From: Bacteroidota bacterium
Lineage (GTDB): Bacteria; Bacteroidota; Bacteroidia; Chitinophagales; Chitinophagaceae
Reading direction: 5' to 3'
Assembly: GCA_023433345.1 (NCBI GenBank)
Contig: JAEZDA010000091.1
Span: 11,661 to 75,660 of the forward strand
DNA: 64,000 bases
Shown here: piece after piece, positions 51,631-60,371 of the stretch
How the letters are laid out: each line of letters opens with the position of its first letter
Numbering within the stretch: the stretch's first letter is position 1
Program-made: the position numbers and the translations under genes
The notes under the pieces: generated by a model
Databases searched by the model: none
What the model was told of the DNA's origin: nothing
What the model saw: the letters and a program-made list of their open reading frames with translations, nothing else

Positions 51631-53358
51631 ATGCGATTTGTGCTTACCTCCTTCCTGTTACTTTCTTTTTTTATATCTGATGCGCAAAAAGCCGCTGAAA
51701 AATGGGCGGACAGTGTTTACCATTCGCTTTCAAAAGATCAGCGGATTGCGCAGTTAATGGTGGTTCGCCTTTCAAGCATTGACAAAACCGGGTACGTAAC
51801 CTATTTCGACAAGCAGGTGGAAGAATTGGTGAGGAAATATAATGTGGGCGGCGTTCTTATTTTCCAGGGCGGACCAGGCAAGCAGGCCGATATGATAAAC
51901 GGTCTTAATCGAGTTGCAAAAACTCCGATAATGTTCAGTGTCGATGGGGAATGGGGTTTGGCTCAACGCATTTACGACAGCGTGCTCCCATTGCCAAAGC
52001 AGATGATGTTGGGAGCGATCTCAGATTCAACAATTCTATACGAATACGGTAAAATTGTGGCGGCGCAATGCAGGAGGCTTGGCATACATCTGAACTATGC
52101 GCCGGTTGTAGATGTTAATAACAATCCTTTGAATCCGGTTATTAACGATCGCAGTTTCGGGGAAGATAAATATAAGGTAGCAGCTTTCGCAATCCAGTAC
52201 ATGAAAGGAATGCAGGATAATGGTGTTCTTGCATGTGCAAAGCATTTTCCAGGTCACGGTGATGTTACTGTAGATTCACATCATGATCTGCCGGTTATCA
52301 ACAAGAGCATTGAAAAACTTAAGGAGACAGAGCTATATCCTTTCCAAAGAATTTTTGCTGAAGGAGTGGGAAGTGTGATGATCGCGCATCTTTATATTCC
52401 GGCTATTGATGCAACAAAAGATCTGGCTACCTCTGTATCACGCAAAGCAGTAACACACCTGTTAAGAGGAGAAATGAAATATGAGGGTCTTACTTTCACT
52501 GATGCCTTGGAAATGCAGGGCGTACAAAAATATTTTCCAAAGGGAAAAGCCTCCGTGGCTTCACTGATCGCGGGCAACGACGTTCTTTGCCTGCCCGGTG
52601 ATGTACCGTCGGCAATCAATGACATTAAAGATGCTATAAGAGAGAAGAAACTTAGTTGGGAACAAATTGAAGAGCATTGCAAGAAATTATTAAAAACTAA
52701 ATTCTATTATGTTCTAAACCATACAAAAGAGATCAGCAAACAGAATCTAAGAGATGATCTAAACCAGGATGTTCCGGCAATGAGAAAAAAAGTGGCCGAA
52801 AATGCGATCACCCTTCTCGCAAAAAAAGATGCTGGGTTTTTTCCATTGCGTGCCCAAAGCAGGGTTGCATATGTTGGCGTAGGTTCATCTTCCGAAAATA
52901 CATTTGCCTCCGGGCTGAAGAAGTTCGCGAATGCCGATCATTATTTTGTAAAACTTAGCGGCAATTCTTCTTCCCAGCTTAATGATCTCAAAAACAATCT
53001 TTCCGTAAAGTATGACCTGGTTGTAATCGGAGTTCATAACACAGGCCGCTCTCCTGTTGGAAACTTCGGGATCAGTAAAGAAATAGCAGACCTCATCAAT
53101 GAAATTTCAACCAGGCAAAGCGCATTTATCTTTTTGTTTGGCAATGCCTATGCTGCAAAAAACTGGTGTAATACCTCGAACCTCGCTGTTGCATATGAAG
53201 ACGATTCAATTGTTCACCAAGCCGCGTTAGACATGCTATTCGGAAAGCTCCCTTACAAAGGAACCACGCCCGTGACAATTTGCGAGAAGTTCAAGTTCGG
53301 TTTCGGGATCTCCGATGATTCCGGCGAAGCAGATCTTAAAAAAAAAGCATTGCACTGA
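51631..53358 (+). CDS. GH3 family glycosidase, frame broken at A9 run
   Basis: The 575-residue product has a signal peptide (residues 1-18) and a GH3 N-terminal domain with VAKTPIMFSVDGEWGLAQR, HLNYAPVVDVN, ACAKHFPGHGDVTVDSHHD and TDALEMQGV, the last near the nucleophile Asp. This fits beta-N-acetylhexosaminidase-type GH3. The reading frame ends in a run of nine A followed by GCATTGCACTGA. In the -1 frame the next codons continue without a stop into a serine hydrolase. Homologues in this phylum often join both domains in one chain of roughly this total length. A sequencing error, programmed slippage or true split are all possible. Confidence 0.88.
   Translation: MRFVLTSFLLLSFFISDAQKAAEKWADSVYHSLSKDQRIAQLMVVRLSSIDKTGYVTYFDKQVEELVRKYNVGGVLIFQGGPGKQADMINGLNRVAKTPIMFSVDGEWGLAQRIYDSVLPLPKQMMLGAISDSTILYEYGKIVAAQCRRLGIHLNYAPVVDVNNNPLNPVINDRSFGEDKYKVAAFAIQYMKGMQDNGVLACAKHFPGHGDVTVDSHHDLPVINKSIEKLKETELYPFQRIFAEGVGSVMIAHLYIPAIDATKDLATSVSRKAVTHLLRGEMKYEGLTFTDALEMQGVQKYFPKGKASVASLIAGNDVLCLPGDVPSAINDIKDAIREKKLSWEQIEEHCKKLLKTKFYYVLNHTKEISKQNLRDDLNQDVPAMRKKVAENAITLLAKKDAGFFPLRAQSRVAYVGVGSSSENTFASGLKKFANADHYFVKLSGNSSSQLNDLKNNLSVKYDLVVIGVHNTGRSPVGNFGISKEIADLINEISTRQSAFIFLFGNAYAAKNWCNTSNLAVAYEDDSIVHQAALDMLFGKLPYKGTTPVTICEKFKFGFGISDDSGEADLKKKALH
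53338..53346 (+). other. Run of nine A at the GH3/hydrolase junction
   Basis: Nine A follow CTT and precede GCATTG. Adding one A, or a -1 ribosomal slip on the AAA codons, links the GH3 frame to the hydrolase frame. The -1 frame has a stop at 53337, so the slip would have to occur within the run. A 6-bp stem (GATCGC 53366-53371, GCGATC 53379-53384) lies 19 nt downstream, farther than the usual frameshift spacer. Confidence 0.6.
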
Positions 53359-53411
53359 TTGATTCGATCGCCGAAGATGCGATCCTTAGAAAAGCTTTCC
53401 CCGGTTGCGCG

Positions 53412-54503
53412 ATGCTCGTTGCAAAAAATGGTAATGTGATTTTCGAAAAGGCTTACGGATTCCATACTTATGATTCCATTGTGCCTGTGGAGCCGGAAAG
53501 TATTTTTGACCTGGCCTCGCTGACAAAAGTTCTGGCTACCACTCTTGCAATAATGAAGTTGACCGAAAACGGAAAAGTTCATCCCGACACACCCGTGAGT
53601 AATTACCTGCCTGTATTAAGGGGAACAAATAAGGCCAAACTTACCATAAAGGATCTTCTTCTTCACCAATCCGGGCTCGCCCCCGGAATTCCGTTTGATA
53701 AGGAAATTTACAACAAGAATGACCTTCTTAGAGATGACTACCGAACGCGCAATGTAACGGGCTACACTCACCAGGTTGCCGAAGCACTTTTCGTTAGTAA
53801 TCATTTTATTGAGGCGATTTGGAAACGAATTCATGCAAGCCCGTTGCGCACGAAAACTTATAATTACAGCGACCTCGGTTTTCTATATCTGGGAAAGGTT
53901 GTTGAGAAAGTATCCGGTAAATCGCTCGACAAATATGTGAAGGAAAATTTTTATGATCCCTTACAACTTGATAACACTTCATTTCTTCCATTGAACTCCA
54001 TCTCCCGCGACAAGATCGTGCCGTCAGAATACGACTTAAAATTGCGGCGGCAAAAACTTCGTGGTACGGTGCAAGATCCAACAGCAGCATGGTTGGGCGG
54101 GGTTGCAGGTAATGCCGGACTGTTTTCAAATGTGCGTGAAGTGTACCTCTTAATGCAAATGTTAATTGAAGGGGGAACATTGAAAGGCCACCAGTTTCTT
54201 CAACCTGAAACCATTAAAGCGTTCACCAAAAGGTATACATCCTCCCGAAGAGGCCTCGGTTTCGATATGACAGATCCTGAAAACCTAAAAAGAGGTGAAG
54301 CTTATCCAACATCATCCGCGTCGCAGGCAACCTTTGGTCATACAGGATATACCGGCACCTGTGCATGGGCTGATCCTGAAACGGGGCTCGTATTCGTATT
54401 TTTGAGCAACCGGTTATATCCAAATAATAATGGCGTTTTCAGTCGTTTAAACATACGTTCTAAATTACACGATGCATCTTACAAGCTTGCCGAATTATTT
54501 TAA
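53412..54503 (+). CDS. Serine hydrolase, beta-lactamase family
   Basis: The 363-residue open part holds SLTK (SxxK nucleophile motif) near residue 36, a YxN-like segment YNYSDLGF and a late HTGYTG. These place it in the class C beta-lactamase/DD-peptidase family. Coding homology begins at least at 53346, before this ATG, in the frame reading IALIDSIAEDAILRKAFPG, so 53412 is probably an internal Met and not the true start. It may be the C-terminal domain of the GH3 protein. Function in peptidoglycan trimming with the GH3 part is inference. Confidence 0.83.
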   Translation: MLVAKNGNVIFEKAYGFHTYDSIVPVEPESIFDLASLTKVLATTLAIMKLTENGKVHPDTPVSNYLPVLRGTNKAKLTIKDLLLHQSGLAPGIPFDKEIYNKNDLLRDDYRTRNVTGYTHQVAEALFVSNHFIEAIWKRIHASPLRTKTYNYSDLGFLYLGKVVEKVSGKSLDKYVKENFYDPLQLDNTSFLPLNSISRDKIVPSEYDLKLRRQKLRGTVQDPTAAWLGGVAGNAGLFSNVREVYLLMQMLIEGGTLKGHQFLQPETIKAFTKRYTSSRRGLGFDMTDPENLKRGEAYPTSSASQATFGHTGYTGTCAWADPETGLVFVFLSNRLYPNNNGVFSRLNIRSKLHDASYKLAELF

Positions 54504-54521
54504 TGACCATTTCACACTACA

Positions 54522-55745
54522 ATGAAGGCTGTTGAAGAAATAAACATCGAAGAATATAACTATCCCCTTACTGAGGAAAAGATCGCTTTTCATCCACTTG
54601 AGGAGCGTGACGCTTCCCGGCTTTTGATTTATAAGGACGGATATATCTCTGAAGACAATTTTAAAAATCTTACTTCCTACCTGCCGAAAAACTCACTTCT
54701 CGTATTCAACGACACACGCGTGGTAAACGCGCGAATTGTTTTTACAAAAAATACAGGTGGGAAGATCGAAATTTTTTGCCTGGAACCTGCCAATGCATCC
54801 GTGGGCTACGATTCGATCTTCAGTGCGCAAGGTAGCTCTCAATGGAAATGTTTCATCGGCGGAGCCTCAAAATGGAAGGAAGGCGATTTATCAATCCGTC
54901 TTGAAACCAATGGCATCATCATAACGGTTACGGCTACACTTAATGAAAAACGGGAGGGATATTTTATTGTGACCTTTTCCTGGACGCCGCCGCATTTTTC
55001 ATTCTCAGAAATAATAGACATGGCGGGCTCGGTCCCCCTTCCGCCCTATATAAAAAGAACCGGCGAAGATTCTGACAAAACGCGTTATCAAACCCTGTTT
55101 GCAAGAAAAGAAGGATCTGTAGCCGCGCCGACAGCTGCTCTTCATTTCAGTGAAAGCATTATGCGGAACCTCGAGGCTGCGCGCATTGAAATTGAAAAAA
55201 TCACACTGCATGTGGGTGCAGGAACCTTTAAACCGGTGATGGCAAAAAAAATCGGCGAACACCAGATGCATGCCGAGTGGATAGATGTTTCACGAAAAGC
55301 AATATCTAACCTGGCAAAAAAAGATTTCATCATTGCTGTAGGAACCACCTCATTGCGAACCATTGAATCACTTTACTGGATAGGCGTTAAGATAATGCGG
55401 AATGATTTCAATCATCATATCGGTCAATGGGAGATTTACCAGGATCAATTTTTAAACTGCACGGTATCTTATAAAGATTCTTTTGAAGCGCTAACCCGTT
55501 GGATGATGGAAAATAAGATGGAGAGATTGTTCACCCAAACAAGCATTTTAATTGCGCCGGGATATAAGATGAGAGTTGCGAAAGCACTGATCACTAATTT
55601 TCATCAGCCTAAATCAACACTGTTGTTATTAGTTGCGGCGGCAATTGGGAAAAACTGGAAAAGCGTTTATGCCTATGCGTTAGAGAAAAATTTCCGCTTT
55701 TTAAGTTATGGAGACGCGAACCTGCTTTTCTTTCCTCAGGGTTGA
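54522..55745 (+). CDS. queA: tRNA preQ1(34) ribosyltransferase-isomerase QueA
   Basis: QueA transfers the ribosyl group of S-adenosylmethionine to preQ1 in tRNA, forming epoxyqueuosine. The 407-residue protein has family segments YPLTEEKIAFHPLEERDASRL, LLVFNDTRVVNAR, GSVPLPPYIKR, TLHVGAGTFKPV and TNFHQPKSTLLLLVAA. It is longer than the roughly 350-residue enzymes of proteobacteria but within Bacteroidota range. It starts 18 bp after the serine hydrolase and its 3' end overlaps the convergent L,D-transpeptidase by 10 bp. Confidence 0.95.
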   Translation: MKAVEEINIEEYNYPLTEEKIAFHPLEERDASRLLIYKDGYISEDNFKNLTSYLPKNSLLVFNDTRVVNARIVFTKNTGGKIEIFCLEPANASVGYDSIFSAQGSSQWKCFIGGASKWKEGDLSIRLETNGIIITVTATLNEKREGYFIVTFSWTPPHFSFSEIIDMAGSVPLPPYIKRTGEDSDKTRYQTLFARKEGSVAAPTAALHFSESIMRNLEAARIEIEKITLHVGAGTFKPVMAKKIGEHQMHAEWIDVSRKAISNLAKKDFIIAVGTTSLRTIESLYWIGVKIMRNDFNHHIGQWEIYQDQFLNCTVSYKDSFEALTRWMMENKMERLFTQTSILIAPGYKMRVAKALITNFHQPKSTLLLLVAAAIGKNWKSVYAYALEKNFRFLSYGDANLLFFPQG

Positions 55746-56317
55746 ATGGTGACCCGTGTTCCAACGGGGATGTAACTGAAAAGATCCTGCATCTCTGTAT
55801 ATTTAACCGAAACGCAACCATCCGTCCAATTATAAAAGTTGTCAACGGTCCACTCTTCCCCCGGCCGCGTTGCATGGATAGCTATTCCTCCACCGATCTT
55901 TGCGTTCCGCGGCAGAATTCCCTGCGCTTTTCGCTGATTGAATTTTTCAACGCTTTCGTTAGTAGGATAATCAAGGAGTAATTCCGGCCCCCATTTAGGA
56001 TGATGTTTCTTAAGTATTACCCGAAAACTTCCGTTGGGAGTTTTCTTATCTCCCTCACGCATCTTGTCCCCGAGGTCCTTACTTCCAAAAACAATCGGAT
56101 AGGTTGCGTACCAGCCCTCACTGTCATAAACCTTCAATTCATATTCGCTCTTATCAACTACAATGTAAAAATTACTTTCAGGAAGATTATCAGCCAGCGA
56201 CCATGTCTTAGAATTCATGACCGTGGGAGTGGCAAGAGGTGTTGAACTAAATCGTGGAAAGAAAACGGAAAGTGCAGCTGCCAGAAAGGAAAGAGGTAAC
56301 CACAGATGGATTTTCAT
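55736..56317 (-). CDS. L,D-transpeptidase, YkuD family
   Basis: The 193-residue exported protein has an N-terminal signal (residues 1-25) and a YkuD domain with the VDKSEYELKVYD start, HATRPGEEWTVDNF and TDGCVSVKYTE, which hold the catalytic His and Cys. It would cross-link peptidoglycan peptides or anchor proteins. The position beside other wall genes (GH3, serine hydrolase) may be coincidence. A 42-bp gap leads to the methyltransferase gene on the same strand. Confidence 0.88.
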   Translation of the reverse strand: MKIHLWLPLSFLAAALSVFFPRFSSTPLATPTVMNSKTWSLADNLPESNFYIVVDKSEYELKVYDSEGWYATYPIVFGSKDLGDKMREGDKKTPNGSFRVILKKHHPKWGPELLLDYPTNESVEKFNQRKAQGILPRNAKIGGGIAIHATRPGEEWTVDNFYNWTDGCVSVKYTEMQDLFSYIPVGTRVTIQP

Positions 56318-56359
56318 ACTACTCGAAAGGTTAAGGATATTAATAGGCAGTGAAAATAA

Positions 56360-57349
56360 TTATTTTTTATAACCGGTAATTATAATGAAAGGTGAAAAAG
56401 TTTTCCCCAGCAATGCTACCAAAGTATTTAACAAAAAGGATTTCCCAGCCTTCAATCCTGTACTGTAATTATTGTAGAAGCCGGGAATGATCTCTATTCG
56501 AAACCCATATTTGCTATATAACTTCTTATACTCCTCTTCGCTCAGTATCCTTTCCGTCCAACTCCCCGTAAGCGGGTGGCAGGTATTGAAATTTGGTGCT
56601 GGCTGCGGCAAACGATTCGTTAATTCATAATTCTTCACCGCGTTAAGAATATCCAATTCTTTCAACCCACGCGTGGCTCTTGACATTTCCTCTATATTTT
56701 TCAAACGGGGAAAATTGCTTGAAATGATTTTTTTTCTTATCTCCAGGAAAGGCAGGTGCGGCTTGCCTGAAAGCCCTGAGCCATCGTTTCCGATGAATTC
56801 ATCTTTACGGTGAAGTTGTTTCAGCCGATTTACTATAAATGGATTGAAAGGATTAGCAGCAGTGGTAAAAACTGAAATCATTTCAGCGTTCAGCTCTTGA
56901 AGAACTGAAAAAAAATTGTCAAGATCATAAATATGCTCAATCACGTCCGTTCCGGCTACGGCGTCTATCCGTAATCGTTGTTCCCGGAGATTCTCAATTT
57001 CACCAGGTATATATATTCCATCATTCAGATGAAGACCTTTAGCTAAGGCCTTAGATGAATTTAGAAATTCGGGATCAACATCCTGAAAAATCACATTACC
57101 AAATCCGCAAAACATCGCAAAACATCCCAGCAATCCATTCCCGCAACCATAATCTACAATACTGACCTCTTCAGCCTTCTTCCCTGACTTTTTCAATATT
57201 TCACCAAACACCCTGGTGTAAATGTCTAAATAGTATTCTTTATGGTTTAGCAAGTGTTCCAGATAAACCAATGGATACCCGCTGCAAATTTTTGGCGGAT
57301 TCATTTCTTCAAGCTCAACGGAAAACGCTTTAGCCTTTTCAAAATTCAT
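56360..57349 (-). CDS. Class I SAM-dependent methyltransferase, unknown substrate
   Basis: The protein has about 329 residues with a SAM-binding motif VSIVDYGCGNGLLGCFA near residue 65, and motif II-like AVAGTDVIEHIYDLDNFF. The family is that of small-molecule or lipid/sugar O- or C-methyltransferases; the substrate cannot be read. The C-terminal 150 residues are unlike the core, contain NRLPQPAPNFNTCHPLTG and end hydrophobic (SFLLNTLVALLG). ATG 57349 is preferred to TTG 57376, which lies inside a terminator stem. Confidence 0.78.
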   Translation of the reverse strand: MNFEKAKAFSVELEEMNPPKICSGYPLVYLEHLLNHKEYYLDIYTRVFGEILKKSGKKAEEVSIVDYGCGNGLLGCFAMFCGFGNVIFQDVDPEFLNSSKALAKGLHLNDGIYIPGEIENLREQRLRIDAVAGTDVIEHIYDLDNFFSVLQELNAEMISVFTTAANPFNPFIVNRLKQLHRKDEFIGNDGSGLSGKPHLPFLEIRKKIISSNFPRLKNIEEMSRATRGLKELDILNAVKNYELTNRLPQPAPNFNTCHPLTGSWTERILSEEEYKKLYSKYGFRIEIIPGFYNNYSTGLKAGKSFLLNTLVALLGKTFSPFIIITGYKK

Positions 57350-57363
57350 CTTTCTAAAATAAG

Positions 57364-57389
57364 AAAGCCCCTGCAATTGCAGGAGCTTT
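57364..57389 (-). terminator. Terminator hairpin between barrel and methyltransferase
   Basis: On the minus strand AAAGCTCCTGC pairs with GCAGGGGCTTT around an AATT loop (one G-T pair), followed by CTTATTTT. It lies after the 57410 gene and before the methyltransferase start. Confidence 0.65.
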
Positions 57390-57409
57390 GAAATTGAAAA
57401 TGAAAAATA

Positions 57410-58324
57410 TTAGAGGTTGCCGAGTCTTATCCCAAATGAGTAAGGGCGGAAATCCATGTTGTTGTCGAACATTGATTTTGGACTGTAAGATCCGAAAAGC
57501 TTCACGGGGCCAAGTCCTAATTCACCAACATAGGAAAATTTAAAGCGATTCAAATCATAGTCGCCCTTGTTTTTTTGTTTTCCCCTGTCATCGCTTTTTT
57601 GTTTGTTACGCTGGCTGTAAAGGTAGCCTGCGCTTACACCAAAGCTTACACTTAAACTTTTCTTGCCCGCACCCGGCGTTGTTCGGAAGTTTAGCATTAA
57701 AGGAACGGTTAGGTAGTCTGCAGCGAGTTTGTTTTTTGAAAACGCGATCGAATCTCTGAAAATAAAAGGAGCATTGGTTTCCATACCACCGCTGTATGGC
57801 ACTACGCCGTTCTCGCGATACGTAATGGCAGATTTGTACCGATAGTTATTCATCTCAAGCCCAAGACCGTACTTTAAGTTCACGTTGCGCTTTATGAGGG
57901 ATAGTCGCTGCATGAAAAACCAGATGTTCACATTTACGCTCTTCCCGGCATTAAGCTTAAAGTCGTGTGAATTAAGAGCGGGGGCGCCGGGGCGATTCAC
58001 TAAAAAATTCCCAACACTGCTATAGTCAGTCTGGTCGCTGTAATTTGCAAATCCCAGATCTACGATCCACCAGTTTGTGGTAACCCTGGAGGATTTCTTA
58101 GGCTCTGTAGAACCGTTTGCTACCACTACTTCTTTTCGGTTTTTATCGCCGGCTTTTTTAATAATAAGAATGTTCCCGATTCGAAGTGTATCTCTTTTTC
58201 CAACTCTTACCGTGTCGGGAACCGCAGGAATAGTGTCATTGATGGCTACTAAAGCAGTGTCGGTTTGAGCATTCGTGTTCAGGCAAAAAAATCCTGTTGC
58301 TAAAAGTAAAATTAGCTTCTTCAT
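57410..58324 (-). CDS. Outer-membrane beta-barrel protein
   Basis: The 304-residue protein has a signal peptide (residues 1-19, cleavage after NAQ), a Val/Thr-rich linker (about 20-60) and a barrel of the PF13568-like type with ELGLGPVKLFGSYSPKSMF and YSFGIRLGN at the end. It follows the anti-sigma gene by 21 bp on the same strand, so it is probably controlled by the ECF sigma factor. Substrate or structural role unknown. Confidence 0.82.
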   Translation of the reverse strand: MKKLILLLATGFFCLNTNAQTDTALVAINDTIPAVPDTVRVGKRDTLRIGNILIIKKAGDKNRKEVVVANGSTEPKKSSRVTTNWWIVDLGFANYSDQTDYSSVGNFLVNRPGAPALNSHDFKLNAGKSVNVNIWFFMQRLSLIKRNVNLKYGLGLEMNNYRYKSAITYRENGVVPYSGGMETNAPFIFRDSIAFSKNKLAADYLTVPLMLNFRTTPGAGKKSLSVSFGVSAGYLYSQRNKQKSDDRGKQKNKGDYDLNRFKFSYVGELGLGPVKLFGSYSPKSMFDNNMDFRPYSFGIRLGNL

Positions 58325-58345
58325 ATAATTCTTATTTTAGGTTGA

Positions 58346-59452
58346 TTATTTTATTGCTATCTCATAGCCCGCCAGTCGCAGTTCGGGCATTTTGATGTTG
58401 GTCTTTTTTTCAATGGACCGCTTTACCTTGTTAACAAATCCGGCAAACTTCGAACGGTTAACTTTCTCCTCCCCGATCACCGATATATGACCAATTGAGG
58501 AGGTTTCAGCGGCAGTTACTTTTGCATTATCATTGGTCACTAATGAAAGATCTGCATCCAATGGTTTCGAGGCCGTAAGCTTTTCTACCTCTTCTCTTAC
58601 TTCATCCGGCGGCACCATGTTTACCTTCGTTCTTTCTATAGGTGATACGGTTGGAGAAACCGAAAAGTTACCGGGCACTATGTTAATGTTTTCTAAAACC
58701 GCGGGAGTGTTCATTCTGATATTTGAACTTTTTTCAGCAAGGTCTTTCGAAAACTTATGCTCCGCTACTGCCTTACTAACGGGATCAATAGACGCCGTCC
58801 TTGTATTTTCAGGTTGAGAGCCCTCAACTGATGATTTTACAGGTTCCGTTTCCTCATCGGATAACAAACTATCAGCAGGTTTTAGAGGAACACTTTCAAC
58901 AATGGCAGGATGATTGGCGGGCGCACCATTTTCCTGAATGCCTACCAACTCCGATTCATCAGGGCGGTAAGTTTCATTAAGGCCAAAGAATAACCCAATA
59001 CCAATTATTGCGGCCGCGATCGCCGATCTCCATAACCTTATCGAAATTACCCGGCGCTCATGCCGGTAGAGTTCAGCTTTATCTTTAAACGGAAGAATTT
59101 CAGTTTTATCAAGTTTCAGCTCCAACATCTGCTTACGTTCCTCCATTAAAAATGGAAACTCTTTGCACAATTGGTTTAGTTCCTCAAGTTGAATGGGGCT
59201 GATCTCACCATCTATTTCTAAGATCATAGCTTCCTCCGCCGTCAGGCCTGAAGGCAATCGAAGCAGGGAAAAACTTAATGTACCGGAGGGTAATGTTACA
59301 GGTGAGATGGTGGATTTCAAAAGATCAAGTTCCTCTTCAAGTTCAGGATGGTCTTCCAGAAATTTTTCAACTTCCCGTGTTTCCACATCATTTAATTCGC
59401 CGTCGATGTAAAGGAGAAAGTATTCTTCGTAATTATTTATGTTGATGCACAT
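58346..59452 (-). CDS. Membrane-spanning anti-sigma-like protein
   Basis: The 368-residue protein has an acidic cytoplasmic N-terminus (ENDxE-rich, residues 1-125, including EEYFLLYIDGELNDVETREVE-like wording near the start), one membrane segment (about residues 138-160, AIAAAIIGIGLFFGL), and a periplasmic Pro/Ser/Thr-rich region. It starts 1 bp after the sigma factor gene. I see no HxxxCxxC zinc motif. The layout is that of an anti-sigma partner for the ECF factor, although a direct domain match was not found. Confidence 0.72.
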   Translation of the reverse strand: MCININNYEEYFLLYIDGELNDVETREVEKFLEDHPELEEELDLLKSTISPVTLPSGTLSFSLLRLPSGLTAEEAMILEIDGEISPIQLEELNQLCKEFPFLMEERKQMLELKLDKTEILPFKDKAELYRHERRVISIRLWRSAIAAAIIGIGLFFGLNETYRPDESELVGIQENGAPANHPAIVESVPLKPADSLLSDEETEPVKSSVEGSQPENTRTASIDPVSKAVAEHKFSKDLAEKSSNIRMNTPAVLENINIVPGNFSVSPTVSPIERTKVNMVPPDEVREEVEKLTASKPLDADLSLVTNDNAKVTAAETSSIGHISVIGEEKVNRSKFAGFVNKVKRSIEKKTNIKMPELRLAGYEIAIK

Positions 59453-59453
59453 T

Positions 59454-59942
59454 TCAGATCACGTTTTCAGGGTTAACAATATAGGAGCGAAGCTGTAACC
59501 GTGCACGGTGCAGGTACACTTTTACCTGGCTTTCGTTCAAACCGGTAATCAAACCGATCTCACGGTAATCGTAACCTTCATAATCCTTGAGCATAACCAG
59601 GCTTCGTTGGGTTTCACTCAGAGTACTTAAAGCTTCGTTTAACAACCTGTTTCTTTCCGATGTACCTGGTGCGTGCAGTGCAGCCGGTTGCTCAGGAAGT
59701 TCAGCCGAAAGGGAAATCCTCCTGTTCTTCCTGATATGATCTATCATTTGGTTATAGGCAACTGTAAAAAGATAACTTTTAGCCCTTGCCGTTTCCACAT
59801 TCAACCTGTTGCGCCACATCTTTTCAAAAGCCGATTGTACCACATCTCTCGCATCTTCCTCATGCCGGAGATTTTTAAATATAAACCGGAACACGTTGTC
59901 CGCGTAATTTGTTACACATTCGTTGTATTCTCGTTCCGTCAT
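59454..59942 (-). CDS. ECF RNA polymerase sigma factor
   Basis: The 162-residue protein has sigma-70 region 2 (VFRFIFKNLRHEEDARDVVQ, AFEKMWRNR) and region 4 (LSETQRSLVMLKDYEGYDY, REIGLITGLNESQVKVYLHRAR). It is the first gene of a unit with the anti-sigma-like protein (1-bp gap) and the outer-membrane barrel. Such factors in Bacteroidota answer envelope signals; the signal here is unknown. Confidence 0.93.
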   Translation of the reverse strand: MTEREYNECVTNYADNVFRFIFKNLRHEEDARDVVQSAFEKMWRNRLNVETARAKSYLFTVAYNQMIDHIRKNRRISLSAELPEQPAALHAPGTSERNRLLNEALSTLSETQRSLVMLKDYEGYDYREIGLITGLNESQVKVYLHRARLQLRSYIVNPENVI

Positions 59943-60028
59943 ATAGCTCGTAATTTATCTTAAAACAGCCTTTGGTTTCTATTGTACGTTTTGCAAAGCC
60001 AAAAAGTTACACACTGGGATATTTTTTT

Positions 60029-60211
60029 TTAGCTGAGAAATTTAATGATGGACGCGGCCACATTCCAGGGAATGTCTGAAGTACGCACTGAAAGACAGGC
60101 CTTCGGTGCAGACAATGGCAGATATTTAACTCCGCAGGTAGATAACCAGAAAAGCGCGGCGCAAAATACTATCAGTAAAAAAAAGAATGTTCTTGCTTTT
60201 TTTACCGGCAT
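60029..60211 (-). CDS. Possible small lipoprotein, low confidence
   Basis: A 60-codon frame upstream of the sigma factor has a basic start (MPVKKAR), a hydrophobic stretch and a lipobox-like LFWLSTC. It would give a small membrane-anchored peptide. No promoter element is visible and a plus-strand frame overlaps it, so it may be chance. Confidence 0.3.
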   Translation of the reverse strand: MPVKKARTFFFLLIVFCAALFWLSTCGVKYLPLSAPKACLSVRTSDIPWNVAASIIKFLS

Positions 60212-60349
60212 GATTACGTTTTGGAGCCACGAATGTAATTTCTTTAATATAGAAGGCCGGTCCGGGGGTGTTAAATAAAATTGAAATGTGTAATGTGCAG
60301 AAACAGGAAACTTTATTGTAAGGATGATGTTTACTTCGGCACCAATATA

Positions 60350-60357
60350 TAGCTTTG
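60350..60357 (+). promoter_or_regulatory. TAnnTTTG element of kbl
   Basis: TAGCTTTG ends 14 bp before the kbl ATG, giving a short leader. Confidence 0.45.
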
Positions 60358-60371
60358 TTTAAAAGATCAAC

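Noticed and set aside
60045..60278. 77-codon plus-strand frame before kbl
   Set aside because: No family match or start signal, and it overlaps a more plausible minus-strand small lipoprotein frame.
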